From Rachicladosporium sp. CCFEE 5018 (Eukaryota; Ascomycota; Dothideomycetes; Cladosporiales; Cladosporiaceae), in contig KZ111154.1 in assembly GCA_002077045.2 (NCBI GenBank), forward strand, positions 617,663 to 681,662: a stretch of 64,000 nucleotides of DNA, given 5' to 3'. Positions 1 through 10,628 of this stretch are shown in pieces. The notes beneath the pieces were generated by a model that did no database searches, had not been told where the DNA came from, and saw nothing but the letters and a program-made list of their open reading frames with translations. The position numbers and the translations under genes were made by a program. The first letter of the stretch is position 1. The number at the start of each line of letters is the position of its first letter.

Positions 1-2687
1 TTCTCCGTCCTCAGCCACTCCCCATTGAAAGCATTGACCAACCAATCACTCAGCTTCTCGTACACAACGGCATTAGCGTTGTGGAAGTAAATACTGTGAT
101 CACTATCCGGAAAGACATGGACGTCGTAATTCCGCACATTCGCCTGATCCAGTCGATCCAGCAACTGCAGCGTGTTCTGAAAGTGCACATTGTCGTCGCT
201 ATACCCGTGCATGACCAGAAACTTCGCATTCTGGCCCAGCGCTGTCATATTCGAGATTGTCGCGTTATCGTAGCCCTCGGGATTGTGCTGCGGCGTGTGC
301 ATATACCGCTCCGTGTAAACCGAGTCGTAGAACCTCCAATCAGTCACAGGAGCGACGGCCATACCGTATTTGAACGTCTCCCCCGCGTCAGTCTCAAGCG
401 TCTTGAGCGTCATGAAGCCGCCATACGACCAACCCCAGATCGCAAGCTTCTCCGGATCAACGTACTTCATCTGCTTGAACATCTTCGCCACAGCGATCTG
501 GTCGTGCGCTTCCCAGTAACCCATGTTGCCGCGTATGACGCACCGGTGTTCGCGGCCTAGGAAGCCTGTGCCACGACCATCGACCGTGACAACAATGTAG
601 CCTAGTGTGCTGGCGACGTAGGACTGGAAATTTACCGTGAAGCGGCGGTCGACTTCTTGGAAGCCGGGGCCGTTGTAGAGGTAGAAGAGGACTGGGTACT
701 TCTTCTTGCCGCTATCGTCGAAGTGCGGAGGGCGGCGCTCGACGACGTTGAGATCGAAGCCTTCGACGTTGTAGGTTTTGTAGATTTCGATTGGCAGCTC
801 GGTCTCCTGGGCAAGGGTCGCGAGGGCTTTGTTCTCCTCGATCGTGATGTCTGTCAGGTCGAGATAGTTCCCTGGAGTTGCTTTGACTTTCTGCCAAGGG
901 ATCTTCGGACCTTGGTAGGAGAGCAGCATGAAGCCTGCGCCGTCGGAGAAGCTGGCACCGTAGAAGCCAATCTCATTCTGGTCAGTGACGTCTTTGACAC
1001 TCGAGGGTCCAGCGTTGATGTCGACGCTGTAGACATGCCGTTCCATGCTGTCAGCCTTTGTGGCGATGAAGTAGACAAGGTTGTTCTTCAAGTCGACACC
1101 GGAAGGGGCCTTGACGACTTCCCAGTTGCCTTCAGTAAGCATCCTTGGCTCGGGATTGTCTAGAGGAGTAAAGTATGCAAGGTGATCGAAGCCGTTGTGG
1201 ATGACCGTGTCGATATAACCATCCTGTGATCGAGCGTAGTCTTTGCGAGACTCAGAGTTAGCGTTGTTTGGGATGAACGTGGTAGTCTCGGAGACCTCCA
1301 TCCAGCCGCCGTCAAGCTTCTGCACATCACGCTCACGCGCTATCTTGCCTGAGCGCTTGACAGCGTCAATCAGGATGAGCTTGAGTATGTCACTCTCACG
1401 GTTGGTCGAGCGCACGATGAGCTTTCCTGTCTTGCCAGCCCAGAGCACCTCAGTGATCAAGCGGTTGTCATCTTCGAAGTCACCATCAATCGGTACCTCG
1501 AAGACCTCACCCTTCTCCACATCATAGATCTGCAATGTTACCACACTCATTGGCGCACCAGCCTTGGGATACTTGATCTCGCTCGTCTCGGGATACTTCT
1601 CCTCGCCAGGCGCCGGCTTCTTGCCAGAAGGCCTAGAGAAGAAGTATTGCACCGGGAAGACAGGCACCTTGCTCTCATCAGTGCGCAAGAAAGCGACGTA
1701 TTTTCCATCGCCAGCCCACCAGGTCACACTCGATCCTGCGAAAACCTCCTCCTCGTACACCCAGTCAGGCACACCGTAGAATAGATTCGGTCCTCCGTCC
1801 GTAGTAATGGCCTGCACTACATCGCTGTCCAAGTGTCGGATGTACATATTGTTGTCCCTCGTGAACACCACAGCATCGCCAGTCGGCGACCAGCTCGCGC
1901 TTTGCACTCGTCCATGTATGTTCGCCGGGTCCAGCGGCTCTCCTCTCTGCGACTCAACATCAAAGATCCAGTATCGTCCAAAGCTACTGTGTCGATACAA
2001 CTTCTCATAGTCGCTCTGCACGAGCACTTTCTCGTGATCCGCGCTCGGCCAAGTCTCTGAGGGATACACAGTATCCTCGCCGACCTTGAAAGTCGCAGCT
2101 CTCATCAACGTGCTGCTGTGCTCCTTCTGCACCTCAATGGTCTGTTCTCGGTACCGCACGTCTTCAACAACGAGGTAGTCCCTTTCCTCTTGCCCTCCTC
2201 GCTCAAGCAGTAGTCCATCTTCGCCTGCTGGCCCAGCGATCCACCGAATGGCATGACTACGAGCGTACCACTTCCCTTCTAGCACCTGCTGTAATGTGAC
2301 CTTCTTCCCACTGCCCACTGTGTTCGTGGCATGCGGATCATGTGGTCTGCTCGTACGGCTGACATGTCGTTCCTGCCCAATAAACAGTCCCAATGCAGCC
2401 AGCCAACCCACGATGCCAATGGCAATGAGGATATAGAACACCCGTCTTGCCTTCTTGTCTGCTGGCTTGACACTCCGCTTCCAAGCCAATTGATCCTCCA
2501 TATCCAGCTCATGCTCGGGGGCAGGATGATCGCGATACAGTGCCTCGCGTGCGGCCTTATCGGACACGTGCTCTAGTACCATCGACATTGTGGATGCAGA
2601 CGACGCGGATCGTCGTCGCTCGCCCTCTTCGTCATGTTCAGCTAGTGGTCGTGACTGCTCGAAGAGCACCTGATCTTGCATCTCCAT
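1..2687 (-). CDS. dapB: Dipeptidyl aminopeptidase, DPP IV family (vacuolar DPAP-B type), 3' end cut by window edge
   Basis: This is a type II membrane serine exopeptidase that releases X-Pro and X-Ala dipeptides, normally in the vacuole. The frame is open from ATG 2687 to base 1, about 895 residues, which is almost the family length, so only a few C-terminal residues are missing. A charged cytoplasmic tail of about 82 residues precedes one membrane segment (about 83-104, VFYILIAIGIVGWLAALGLF). A beta-propeller region follows (the DWVYEEEVF motif, with the EE that binds the substrate amino terminus, is visible). The C-terminal alpha/beta hydrolase domain has nucleophile Ser754 in GWSYGG, Asp831 in GYSDDNVHF and His864 in PDSDHSI, so the triad is complete. 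No intron is needed. The membrane anchor distinguishes it from secreted DPP IV. Vacuolar location is inferred from the family. Confidence 0.95.
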   Translation of the reverse strand, partial: MEMQDQVLFEQSRPLAEHDEEGERRRSASSASTMSMVLEHVSDKAAREALYRDHPAPEHELDMEDQLAWKRSVKPADKKARRVFYILIAIGIVGWLAALGLFIGQERHVSRTSRPHDPHATNTVGSGKKVTLQQVLEGKWYARSHAIRWIAGPAGEDGLLLERGGQEERDYLVVEDVRYREQTIEVQKEHSSTLMRAATFKVGEDTVYPSETWPSADHEKVLVQSDYEKLYRHSSFGRYWIFDVESQRGEPLDPANIHGRVQSASWSPTGDAVVFTRDNNMYIRHLDSDVVQAITTDGGPNLFYGVPDWVYEEEVFAGSSVTWWAGDGKYVAFLRTDESKVPVFPVQYFFSRPSGKKPAPGEEKYPETSEIKYPKAGAPMSVVTLQIYDVEKGEVFEVPIDGDFEDDNRLITEVLWAGKTGKLIVRSTNRESDILKLILIDAVKRSGKIARERDVQKLDGGWMEVSETTTFIPNNANSESRKDYARSQDGYIDTVIHNGFDHLAYFTPLDNPEPRMLTEGNWEVVKAPSGVDLKNNLVYFIATKADSMERHVYSVDINAGPSSVKDVTDQNEIGFYGASFSDGAGFMLLSYQGPKIPWQKVKATPGNYLDLTDITIEENKALATLAQETELPIEIYKTYNVEGFDLNVVERRPPHFDDSGKKKYPVLFYLYNGPGFQEVDRRFTVNFQSYVASTLGYIVVTVDGRGTGFLGREHRCVIRGNMGYWEAHDQIAVAKMFKQMKYVDPEKLAIWGWSYGGFMTLKTLETDAGETFKYGMAVAPVTDWRFYDSVYTERYMHTPQHNPEGYDNATISNMTALGQNAKFLVMHGYSDDNVHFQNTLQLLDRLDQANVRNYDVHVFPDSDHSIYFHNANAVVYEKLSDWLVNAFNGEWLRTE

Positions 2688-3457
2688 GGCTGACTGGGGT
2701 CAGATTGGTTGTTGCCGAGTGGCATACATGAGCGTAAGCACAAGCGCAGATTCTAGGATATACAACAACCTGAGAACACCACCATTCTACTCGAGGCAGG
2801 AAGGAAGGTGCACTTGACTCGACCTCCCGTGGCGCAGTCGCTATCCGAAGTGACCACCTGAAGTCGAACGCGCCAAGACCCTCCGTTCTTTGTTGACGCG
2901 CCTCTACACCGTTGACCACTGAATGCAGTATGTACAATGCGCTCTCAGACTGACTGATAAGCAGACTCAGCTGCTCTGTATATAGTCGCAATGGCGAGTC
3001 ACTCGATACAAACATCATTGAGAGTATAACATGAAGGAGACATCGCATTGCTCTGCATAGTGCGGACTTCACTAACGTTCGCTTCTATGGGTACGCTCAT
3101 AGAAGCAGTAGAAGCTTCCGACCTTTGAAGGAGAATCGCTCTCGATGAGCAAGTCAAGACGATTTGTCGCAGCAGGCATTCAGAGCAACTCCTCGCTTGG
3201 CCGCTTGGGATGCATACAATACGAGACTACCATGTAGTACTTACTCACGACTCCACGCGGATTAGGATGTCCCCTCCCTGATCTCATTTCGGCGCGTCCT
3301 TGTCCCTCGAGTGCAAAGGTGGGCGCTCGCATCTCAACATTCGCCCGACTTCTGTCAACATGTGGCGGACGGAAGGCTATCTCCGTCTGTTGTATCGTTC
3401 CGCAGTATTGGCGACCGTGGTCGTAGCGTGACTGACATATATCAGTTCCTTCTCAGT
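2688..3457. other. Intergenic region upstream of the aminopeptidase
   Basis: This 770-base stretch lies between two minus-strand genes. It must hold the aminopeptidase promoter and the subtilisin 3' UTR. No frame in it resembles a protein and no RNA gene is visible. Confidence 0.6.
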
Positions 3458-5164
3458 TCAGTGATGCTTCGCCTTCCCACCGCCGAACAAGTTGAGGAAC
3501 CACGTTCCCAATTTCGATAGCCCATCTGCCACACCTCGCCTGAGAAGTTGCGGTATCGGTCCGCTGGTCACCGTAACGGAACCGTCAGTAATGGCAGTGT
3601 CAGCTGACTTGAAAGTGTTGTCGAATTCTTCCAGTGAGCGGCTGTGCTTCTTCCTCCCTCCATTAAAGAGGTTCAGGAACCAGGTCGCCAGCTTCGCCAA
3701 CCCATTGGCAGCCCCACGCCTTTGGATCGTAGTACTCGCATGTTCGTCGTTGGCGGGGTTCACGATGTCGTCGAGGAATCTGTGCGGCATCTTGTTAGTC
3801 TCCACCTCCGCGCGTCGGCTATGATGATGCTTGTGCTTACCAAGTCCCTGCAACCACGCCACAAGACTATTGAAACCCTCCCCAATGCCCCTTCGCTTTG
3901 CGCCAATTGGCCCGCTCGGCGTCCCACCCAGCACACCATTGTTTGCCAAGACAGTCCCATCTGCACGTGGAAGTCCCTGCATACGGATCCACTCCTTCAT
4001 CTTCGCAGGATCGTTCGCAAGTGTCGTATTCGCCATAGCATAAGCTACGATCCCAGTGACATGTGGTGTAGCCATGCTAGTACCAGACAGCACGTTGACC
4101 ATGTCCGGCGCACCCAGCCATGCACTGATGATATCCTCGCCCGGCGCGTACACGTCGACACAGTCGCCGTAATTGCTGAAAGAGCTGCGTTCGCCGGTGA
4201 TGCCAACGGAGCCGACTGTGATCGCGCCACCGTGAGTCCCGCCACTGAGCGATGGCGAGGTAGAGCAAGCGTCTTCGCCTGCGTTTCCTGCCGCAACGAC
4301 GGCGTGAACGCCTGCTGAGATTGCTGCCGACACGGCTGTATCGATCGCTGTCACTGTGCCGCCTGAGGCAAGAGACATGGAGAGTACAGAGCCAGTGTGC
4401 CCGAAGTAAGACTTGCGCTTGTCGTGTTGCTGGATCACCCAGTCTATGCCTGCCACAACATTTGATGACCAGCCGGAGCCTGTGCCGCTCAATGCGCGCA
4501 CGCCGAATATATCAGCATTTGAGGCGACGCCCAGAGTCTCGCCACCAGCTGTGCCAGCTACATGGGTGCCATGACCGTCAACGACGGTCATGTTGTTATC
4601 ATACGACCAAGGCTGAGACGCACGATTGCCGAAGACAACGTGCTCAGTATAAAGGCCTGTGTCGATGATGTAGATGTCTGCGCCTTTGCCAAGACCGCCG
4701 TTGGCGAAGGAATAAGTGTAGTCGAGCGCCTTCGGATCACCAGCTGCGAAGGAGGCTGTAGAGATGCGCTGCAATCCCCAGGGTGCAGAAGAACGGGTAT
4801 CCCAGGTCTTCGCGGCGGTGACGTCGCGTCGTTCCTGCCGGATGGGGAGAGCTAGTGCGTGGGTCACTGTAGCTGCCTCTTCGACCATGGAGATGTCCGA
4901 CATGTTTGCGAGGAGGTCGAGGCAATGAGACTTCATGCTCGCAGCAAAGCCGATAAAGGCGCTATTGTTGAAGACATGGCGGACGTCTGGATGGGACTCA
5001 TTGAGCTCGAGACGCTGAAGGACTTCTGCGACACCGGGTGGTGCAGGATGATTCTTGTCAATTATGACAATATGTTCTGCGCCGCCGGACTTATGTGAGG
5101 TCTCCGCTACGGCTTGCGTGCAGGCGCAGGCCGCGAAGGCGGTCAAGTATGTTGATAACTTCAT
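3458..5164 (-). CDS. Secreted subtilisin-like serine protease (S8, proteinase K type) with repeated dibasic amphipathic tail
   Basis: The product is 568 residues with no intron. A signal peptide (1-20, AFAACACTQAVAE) is followed by an I9-type propeptide (about 30-110) and the S8 catalytic domain. The triad is Asp168 (IIDTGLYTEH), His198 (DGHGTHVAGT) and Ser363 (SGTSMATPH), with oxyanion Asn294 (AAGN). A normal proteinase-K-like enzyme would end near residue 405. Here about 160 more residues carry three copies of a unit that starts with RRG, has the pattern GLxxLxxWxxxL, and ends in Gly/Lys/His (residues 424-451, 482-510, 542-568). Acidic spacers separate the copies. The dibasic starts resemble Kex2 sites. 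The tail could be a cleaved pro-region, a wall-binding tail or a source of peptides; its function is not known. Secretion and endopeptidase activity are family knowledge. Confidence 0.95.
   Translation of the reverse strand: MKLSTYLTAFAACACTQAVAETSHKSGGAEHIVIIDKNHPAPPGVAEVLQRLELNESHPDVRHVFNNSAFIGFAASMKSHCLDLLANMSDISMVEEAATVTHALALPIRQERRDVTAAKTWDTRSSAPWGLQRISTASFAAGDPKALDYTYSFANGGLGKGADIYIIDTGLYTEHVVFGNRASQPWSYDNNMTVVDGHGTHVAGTAGGETLGVASNADIFGVRALSGTGSGWSSNVVAGIDWVIQQHDKRKSYFGHTGSVLSMSLASGGTVTAIDTAVSAAISAGVHAVVAAGNAGEDACSTSPSLSGGTHGGAITVGSVGITGERSSFSNYGDCVDVYAPGEDIISAWLGAPDMVNVLSGTSMATPHVTGIVAYAMANTTLANDPAKMKEWIRMQGLPRADGTVLANNGVLGGTPSGPIGAKRRGIGEGFNSLVAWLQGLGKHKHHHSRRAEVETNKMPHRFLDDIVNPANDEHASTTIQRRGAANGLAKLATWFLNLFNGGRKKHSRSLEEFDNTFKSADTAITDGSVTVTSGPIPQLLRRGVADGLSKLGTWFLNLFGGGKAKHH
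3461..3895 (-). repeat. Three diverged copies of a 27-29 residue coding repeat in the protease tail
   Basis: Copies lie at 3812-3895, 3635-3721 and 3461-3541. Each encodes RRG, then a helix with Leu/Trp on one face, then a Gly/Lys/His-rich end. Copies 2 and 3 share TWFLNLF or the near match ATWFLNLF. Acidic linkers of 30-31 residues separate them. Confidence 0.85.
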
Positions 5165-6495
5165 GATGGTCGTAATGAGGGTCGTGGCGCTATCGAAGCG
5201 CTTCTACTGCAGTAGCGAGTGGCGATCGTGCCTGCACGATTAGTATGATACAATATTGGTGATCTGAGCGAGCGTATGTCGATTAGCGGTGCTGCGACTA
5301 GAAGCGAGAGCTTGTGACCGTAAAGTGGAAAAGCGAGAGACAATGGAAACAAAGACAATAGACAAAGAGACACAATAGGGATGCTGAGGAGATGGTGAAA
5401 GAAAGGTCGCCTCGCGTTCACCTTCTGTATGCCTGCAGTCAGTGAGACCGCCGCCATGGCCAGTCACTAGGAGTGTTGAGGGGGCTCCCGGCCGTCGCAA
5501 GCAACACGCGCCAGTGACATGCTGACACCGCGATGCGACGATTCAGCTTCACCCCATGGCCTGTGTGAAAGCTTTCTTGTGGTGCAGGTTGACTTGACGT
5601 GCTATTGTTCTGTACCTGCGACCAATTGGCAGATCTGAAACGCCTTGGCCGAAACACGCCGGGCGCTGTCAGTCGGGCGCCGTCAGTCGGCGCTTGGAGT
5701 GAACGCGTTCCACGCGACGGAGAGTCTAGACACTATGAGGCTCGGACGAGGACTGCAGGTGATGCATCTGGCCCAGCAGCTGGCGCGATGTGCCTTGTGT
5801 GTGGCCTGCGCGAATAGATCGGTCGCTTCAACAGAGGCCTAGAGTCGGCACTCTTCCAGGCGAACTTCTCATGCGTCGTGAAAAGCAGCCTCATACTGTA
5901 CACACTCTCAAGCAGTCAGCTGTCATGGCCAGCAGCAAATACGACTGCACTGGTTGACGGTCATCTCGCTCTGGTCAGTCGCTCAGGGTAAATGAGAAGT
6001 TGAATGGTGTATTCATCAACAGTTGATAGATCACAATATCACATGTCAGCACATACCGGCAGAAGGCCTAGCGTCGGCACCCGGGGTATCTTTCTCCGCG
6101 AGGCGCCTGCCCTTGCTGTTTGCGGGCGATCGGATCCGAGAGATCGTGTTTGTGTGGGGGCAAGCAGCGGGCGAGGCTGTGTAGGTCAACTTTCTTCCAC
6201 CTGACCGAAATGATTGGATCCACTGTAATGCTTCATGAGAGATGTATTGCCGAACGAGTCAGGCAATAATAAAGTATCAGAGCTAGAGATTGGTAGAGTG
6301 TTGTTACGGGTCAAGTATTCTTCTTGTTTCCTACTCACCTCCTGCTTCGTGACTGCTGCCCGGCTCTTCGTTATACCTGAACGCCTGTTGAAGACCTTTG
6401 GAAGCTCTTTTCTCAGGCAAAAGATCACGAGACCACTCCCGCAAAGACGGACGAGTTTTCCTCCGGAGCACAAGATTGGCAACACCCCCGACGAC
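5165..6495. other. Divergent intergenic region
   Basis: About 1.3 kb separate the subtilisin start (minus) and the unknown acidic protein (plus). An open extension upstream of 6496 exists in the plus frame (from 6235), but it is Cys/Phe-rich, unlike the acidic protein, and is taken as leader. Nothing else is recognised. Confidence 0.5.
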
Positions 6496-7728
6496 ATGGC
6501 CTCGCCGCCAGCACCAGATCCACGCGAGCTCCTACCTCCCCTACTCGCATGCCTACCCACCACATTCGTCTCGCCTCGACCTCCGCCAGCACTCCTCCCT
6601 CTCCTAGCCCCGGTACTTCGACAACGACTAAGCTACCTGGCAACAAGTGGAACACCCAGCTCAGACGGCTGGGTGAGACTGCTGAGTTGGGATGCCGATC
6701 GCGCTGCAAAGCTGCCTTCCATAGTAGAGCACCTTGAGCTCGAACCACATCCCGTGTCCGGCGAGGTCGAGATCGATGATGTAGACTCGATACGGTATCG
6801 GCGATTAGATGAAGAGACATTGCATGCACGACTAGAGGTTGCACAGTTCGACTTGCTCCCAGTATACGTCTGGTGTGAGACTGACGAGCACGGCGGTACG
6901 GGACCTGGGTGGAAGTTGACGGAGCTGAGGAGCTTGGAAGATGTTGAGGATGGCACACAGTGGTTCGAGCACGTAGCACAAGCAAATGATGCAGCAAGCA
7001 CGACGAGCTTCGCGGTGCCTCAGGCGAATGGCAACGGTACCGGCTATCACGCGCCAGAGTCCAAAGAGGCACAAGTAGAAGAGGACGATGATGACGACGA
7101 GGGCTACTGGGCAGCATACGACCAGACGCCAGGTGGCCGGACACCAGCAACAAAGCGCTCTCCCGCACCACCTTCAGATCCGGCCCAAAGTACGCGAGAC
7201 CGCTCACAATCAGAACTCGAATACTTCGCGCGCTATAGCAACGAAGTCCAGCCTGCACTCGACTCGCACGACCCAGATGAAGATCACCCAGAGCTCGGCA
7301 ACAGCAGCCTGACAGGTACCACACAACGGACCCGATCGCCCTTAGTACCCGCAGCGCAGCAACAAGACCCAACACGGCGAACCGCACAACCGCGAGACTC
7401 TCCCACAGATGATCGACCCGACTGGCAGAAAGCTCTCTACCCTCATGTCTCCGCGCATCCTGCCGACTCTGTCCTCCCTACGCCCGACTCATCCTCCCTT
7501 GAGCAACCGCGGGCAATCTCACCCACATCGTCAATAGGCAGTGTGGAAGCTCTGGAGCGGAAAGCAGAGCGTGATGATCGGGCAGAGATGGGAATCAAGA
7601 TGCACATAGCTACGGACATCAAGAGCTTGTACAGATTGGCGCGGAGTGTCGGAATGGAGCGAGGGGAGTTTGAGAGGGTGGTGCGGACAGAGCTGGAGGT
7701 GCTTGGGATGATGGATGAAGGTGGTTGA
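6496..7728 (+). CDS. Unknown acidic, low-complexity protein
   Basis: The protein is 410 residues if translation starts at ATG 6496 (MASPPAPDPRELLPPLL). I prefer this start because the in-frame 87-residue extension has a different composition. The N-terminal third looks folded: a Pro/Leu-rich start, then WVRLLSWDADRAAKLPSIV and ELEPHPVSGEVEIDDVDSIRYR. The middle is acidic (EEDDDDDEGYWAAYDQTPGG) and Ser/Pro-rich, likely disordered. The last 45 residues form a predicted helix (IKMHIATDIKSLYRLARSVG) that looks like a conserved motif. There is no signal peptide or membrane segment. I do not recognise the family. It is probably a fungal protein with an intracellular, possibly scaffold-like role, but that is inference only. 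Confidence 0.75.
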   Translation: MASPPAPDPRELLPPLLACLPTTFVSPRPPPALLPLLAPVLRQRLSYLATSGTPSSDGWVRLLSWDADRAAKLPSIVEHLELEPHPVSGEVEIDDVDSIRYRRLDEETLHARLEVAQFDLLPVYVWCETDEHGGTGPGWKLTELRSLEDVEDGTQWFEHVAQANDAASTTSFAVPQANGNGTGYHAPESKEAQVEEDDDDDEGYWAAYDQTPGGRTPATKRSPAPPSDPAQSTRDRSQSELEYFARYSNEVQPALDSHDPDEDHPELGNSSLTGTTQRTRSPLVPAAQQQDPTRRTAQPRDSPTDDRPDWQKALYPHVSAHPADSVLPTPDSSSLEQPRAISPTSSIGSVEALERKAERDDRAEMGIKMHIATDIKSLYRLARSVGMERGEFERVVRTELEVLGMMDEGG

Positions 7729-8641
7729 ACAGAATGTATTGAGTGGGCACTAATAGAGCATCTTTCCTGCTCAAAGCTCACACTGTGCACGCTCGAGAAC
7801 TGCTAGCATCCATGCACATTTGCATGATGCCAAGCATTTCGTTGACATGGGGTGGAGCCCGCCATGAACCTTCGTCCTGATCATCTCATGCAGCTTCACT
7901 TTATCTTCATCTTTATTTGGATACATTTAGCTCTCCTATCAGTTCCACATGCGTCCACAATAACAGTCTCGCTTCAATCAAGCACTCCCCCACCTCATGG
8001 TCAAGCTAGCCAAGCCTCCCTCCCCTCCAGATCTCCAATGCAGCCCAATCACAGCTCCTCGCTTGACAGATGGACTCGTATCGTGCAGGCTACACAGGCA
8101 CGGAAGGATCGATTCGACCGCACCATGTGACGCGCGGATGTCTCGTTCGATGTCGCTGTCGCATGGCAGCTTGGGGCATTGGGAGTGACGAAGCTGTGGG
8201 TAATATTGATGAACGTAGGTGATGAGATCTTTCACTAGTTTCCATCTTGTCGCTGTCGCGCAATCACTCGCTTTGTCTTTGCGCATTGTTTCTGCTGCTT
8301 GTGGGTAAATTGGGAGGATTGAGCTATCTCGAGAGCTCGGCCGAGGGTGTAGGCGAAAGACCGTCGCCGGCATCCTCACTACAAGAAGGCAGCCTTGCGG
8401 TAGTGTACTTGAACTGTTCGCAGTTGCTCCTATTCCCGGGAGCTGCGAGCTGGGACGCTGTCATCGAACCCACTCTAGGACTATCGTACTGGATGCGAGA
8501 CTTGCATCACACATCCGTAGTGAGCCAAGCGTCCGATGATCAGACTGCCCGCCACGAAGGTCGAAGTCATACACCCGGAGATCAACGCTATACCGACCCG
8601 CGGGCAAAGCGACATCACAAGTGGCTCCACTCTGAGTTGCA
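7729..8641. other. Intergenic region between two plus-strand genes
   Basis: This 913-base stretch holds the 3' end of the acidic protein gene and the GH76 promoter. Open frames here have no protein-like composition. Confidence 0.5.
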
Positions 8642-10344
8642 ATGGTGTTGTCAATGCGACGACTTCTCGCGAGCGGGACTGCGCTCTCACTCCTCAGCGG
8701 CACCACGAATGCCATTGAGCTTGATCTCGATAACCCAGGTAAGTGACGCCCGAGAGCTTGTGCCATGCATTGGACTGATCTCCTCCAAGCCTCCATTCGC
8801 TCAGCGGCAAGTACAATCGCACATGGCATGATGTCCTATTATTCCGGCAATGAGACCGGCCAGGTTCCTGGCCTTCTTCCTAAGCCTCCTTACTACTGGT
8901 GGGAAGCTGGCGCCATGTTCGGCTCGCTGATAGACTACTGGTACTACACCGGCGACACGACGTACAACGACAATGTCATGCAAGCCATGCTGTTCCAGGT
9001 AGGCGAAGGTGTGGATTACGAGCCTCGAAATCAGACGAGCAATTTGGGCAACGATGATCAGTCCTTCTGGGCCATGAGTGCAATGAGTGCAGCCGAGCTG
9101 AAATTCCCGAACCCACCGCCGAACGAGCCTCAGTGGCTAGCCCTCGTGCAGGCCGTATTCAACCGGCAAGCATCGAGATGGGACACCTCGACGTGTGGAG
9201 GTGGACTGAGGTGGCAGGCCGTGTCTATCAATGCTGGCTACAACTACAAGAACACGATCGCGAATGGCCCCTTCGCTGCGATCGCGGCGCGACTAGGGGC
9301 GTACACGCAGAATCAGACGTACTTCGATTGGGCGGAAAGGTCTTGGGACTGGGTCTGTCGCTGCGATTTGGTGCAATCAAGTTAGAGTAAGTTTCACTGA
9401 CTCAACTTCCAGATGTCCAGGATCGGACTTATCAACGAAGCCTACCAAGTGTTCGACGGCAGTGAGGCCGACAAGCTGAATTGTTCGCAAGTCGATCAAA
9501 CGCAGTGGACATATAACGCCGGTATCATGCTACTCACCGCGGCGACGATGTGGAATCAGGTATGCAAAGCCTGTCAGATGCACCGTTCTGGTGCCAAGCT
9601 TACGCGATTCTTCAGACGACTGGCGATGTGCAAGGCAAGTGGGGAACCAGAGTCTCCGGCTTGTTAGGAGCCAACATGGCGTTTTTCAGGAACCAGACGA
9701 TCATGTACGGTACGTCTGCCATCCGCACCAGAATGTCTACGAGCATAGAGCAGCCCCAAGTGAGGTTAAGAAAACCTTACCCATCCCCTTACTGATCCGC
9801 CGCCCAGAAGTCTCCTGCGAGATAAATTTCGCGCCTAGTAAAGGCATATGCAACACCGACCAACACAGCTTCAAAGCCTATCTCAGTCGCTGGTACGCCG
9901 CGACGACCAAACTCGCCCCCTGGACAGCGCCCACAATTCTACCCTTGCTTCGCTCCTCCGCGACAGCCGCTGCAGCAGCCTGCTCCGGCGGATCCGACGG
10001 CGTCACGTGTCCGAGTAGATGGTGGATGGAGTGGGATGGCGAGTACGGCGTCGGCCAGCAGATGAGCGCGCTGGAAGTCATACAGTCGAATCTCATTCAG
10101 AGCGTCGCTGGGCCGGTGAGTAATACCACTGGAGGGACGAGTCAGGGGGATCCGAATGCTGGGATGGGAGTGGGACAGATCAAGCCGCCGGCGGCGATTA
10201 CAATGAGGGATAAGGGTGGGGCTGGGGCGTTGACGGCGATTTGGTTGGTCATTATGTTGGGAGGGAGCTGGGTGAGTAGCGATTGTTATAAGAGGGGCGA
10301 ATGGCTGAGGCTAACGGTGGTGACAGTTCATGATCTCCGATTAA
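8642..10344 (+). CDS. GH76 mannan endo-1,6-alpha-mannosidase-like wall protein (Dfg5/Dcw1 family), six exons
   Basis: Members of this family are thought to process GPI-anchored mannoproteins and link them to wall glucan. Splicing gives 460 residues from exons 8642-8738, 8790-9352, 9413-9559, 9616-9709, 9808-10271 and 10327-10344, all joined in frame. A signal peptide ([18 protein letters not shown]) comes first. The paired catalytic aspartates are visible in [19 protein letters not shown]. Other family blocks are [43 protein letters not shown] and [17 protein letters not shown]. The C-terminus is hydrophobic ([15 protein letters not shown]), consistent with a GPI signal or a membrane tail. 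The donor of intron 2 (GTCTGT) is less usual but is required, because the frame meets a stop 30 bases later. Identity is firm. Whether it is the Dfg5 or the Dcw1 orthologue is open. Confidence 0.92.
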
Positions 10345-10628
10345 TGATTCTACGACGTCCGTTGAAATGTACCAGACGCTGCCCGAATGATTGTCATGTC
10401 TCGTGTGTCTCATTTGCCGGTCGTGTAGTATGCTATCCCGCCCCAGCGCCGCGCTAAAAGCAGTAGTTTTCGTGCCTCGTCCGCAAGCACCACACGTCAA
10501 CCTAGGCCTCGTCGTGCCATGGTCCCAAACGCCGTTCCTTAAGTAATGAGCAGTGCTTTTCCGCCGTGCACAGGAATACTCGCCCACTAAACACTGGCTT
10601 CCCTGCGCATTTGAGAGGAGATCGTCTT

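Noticed and set aside
8247..8831. 194-residue plus-strand frame
   Set aside because: It overlaps the signal-peptide exon and first intron of the GH76 gene in another frame. The GH76 exon chain explains the region.
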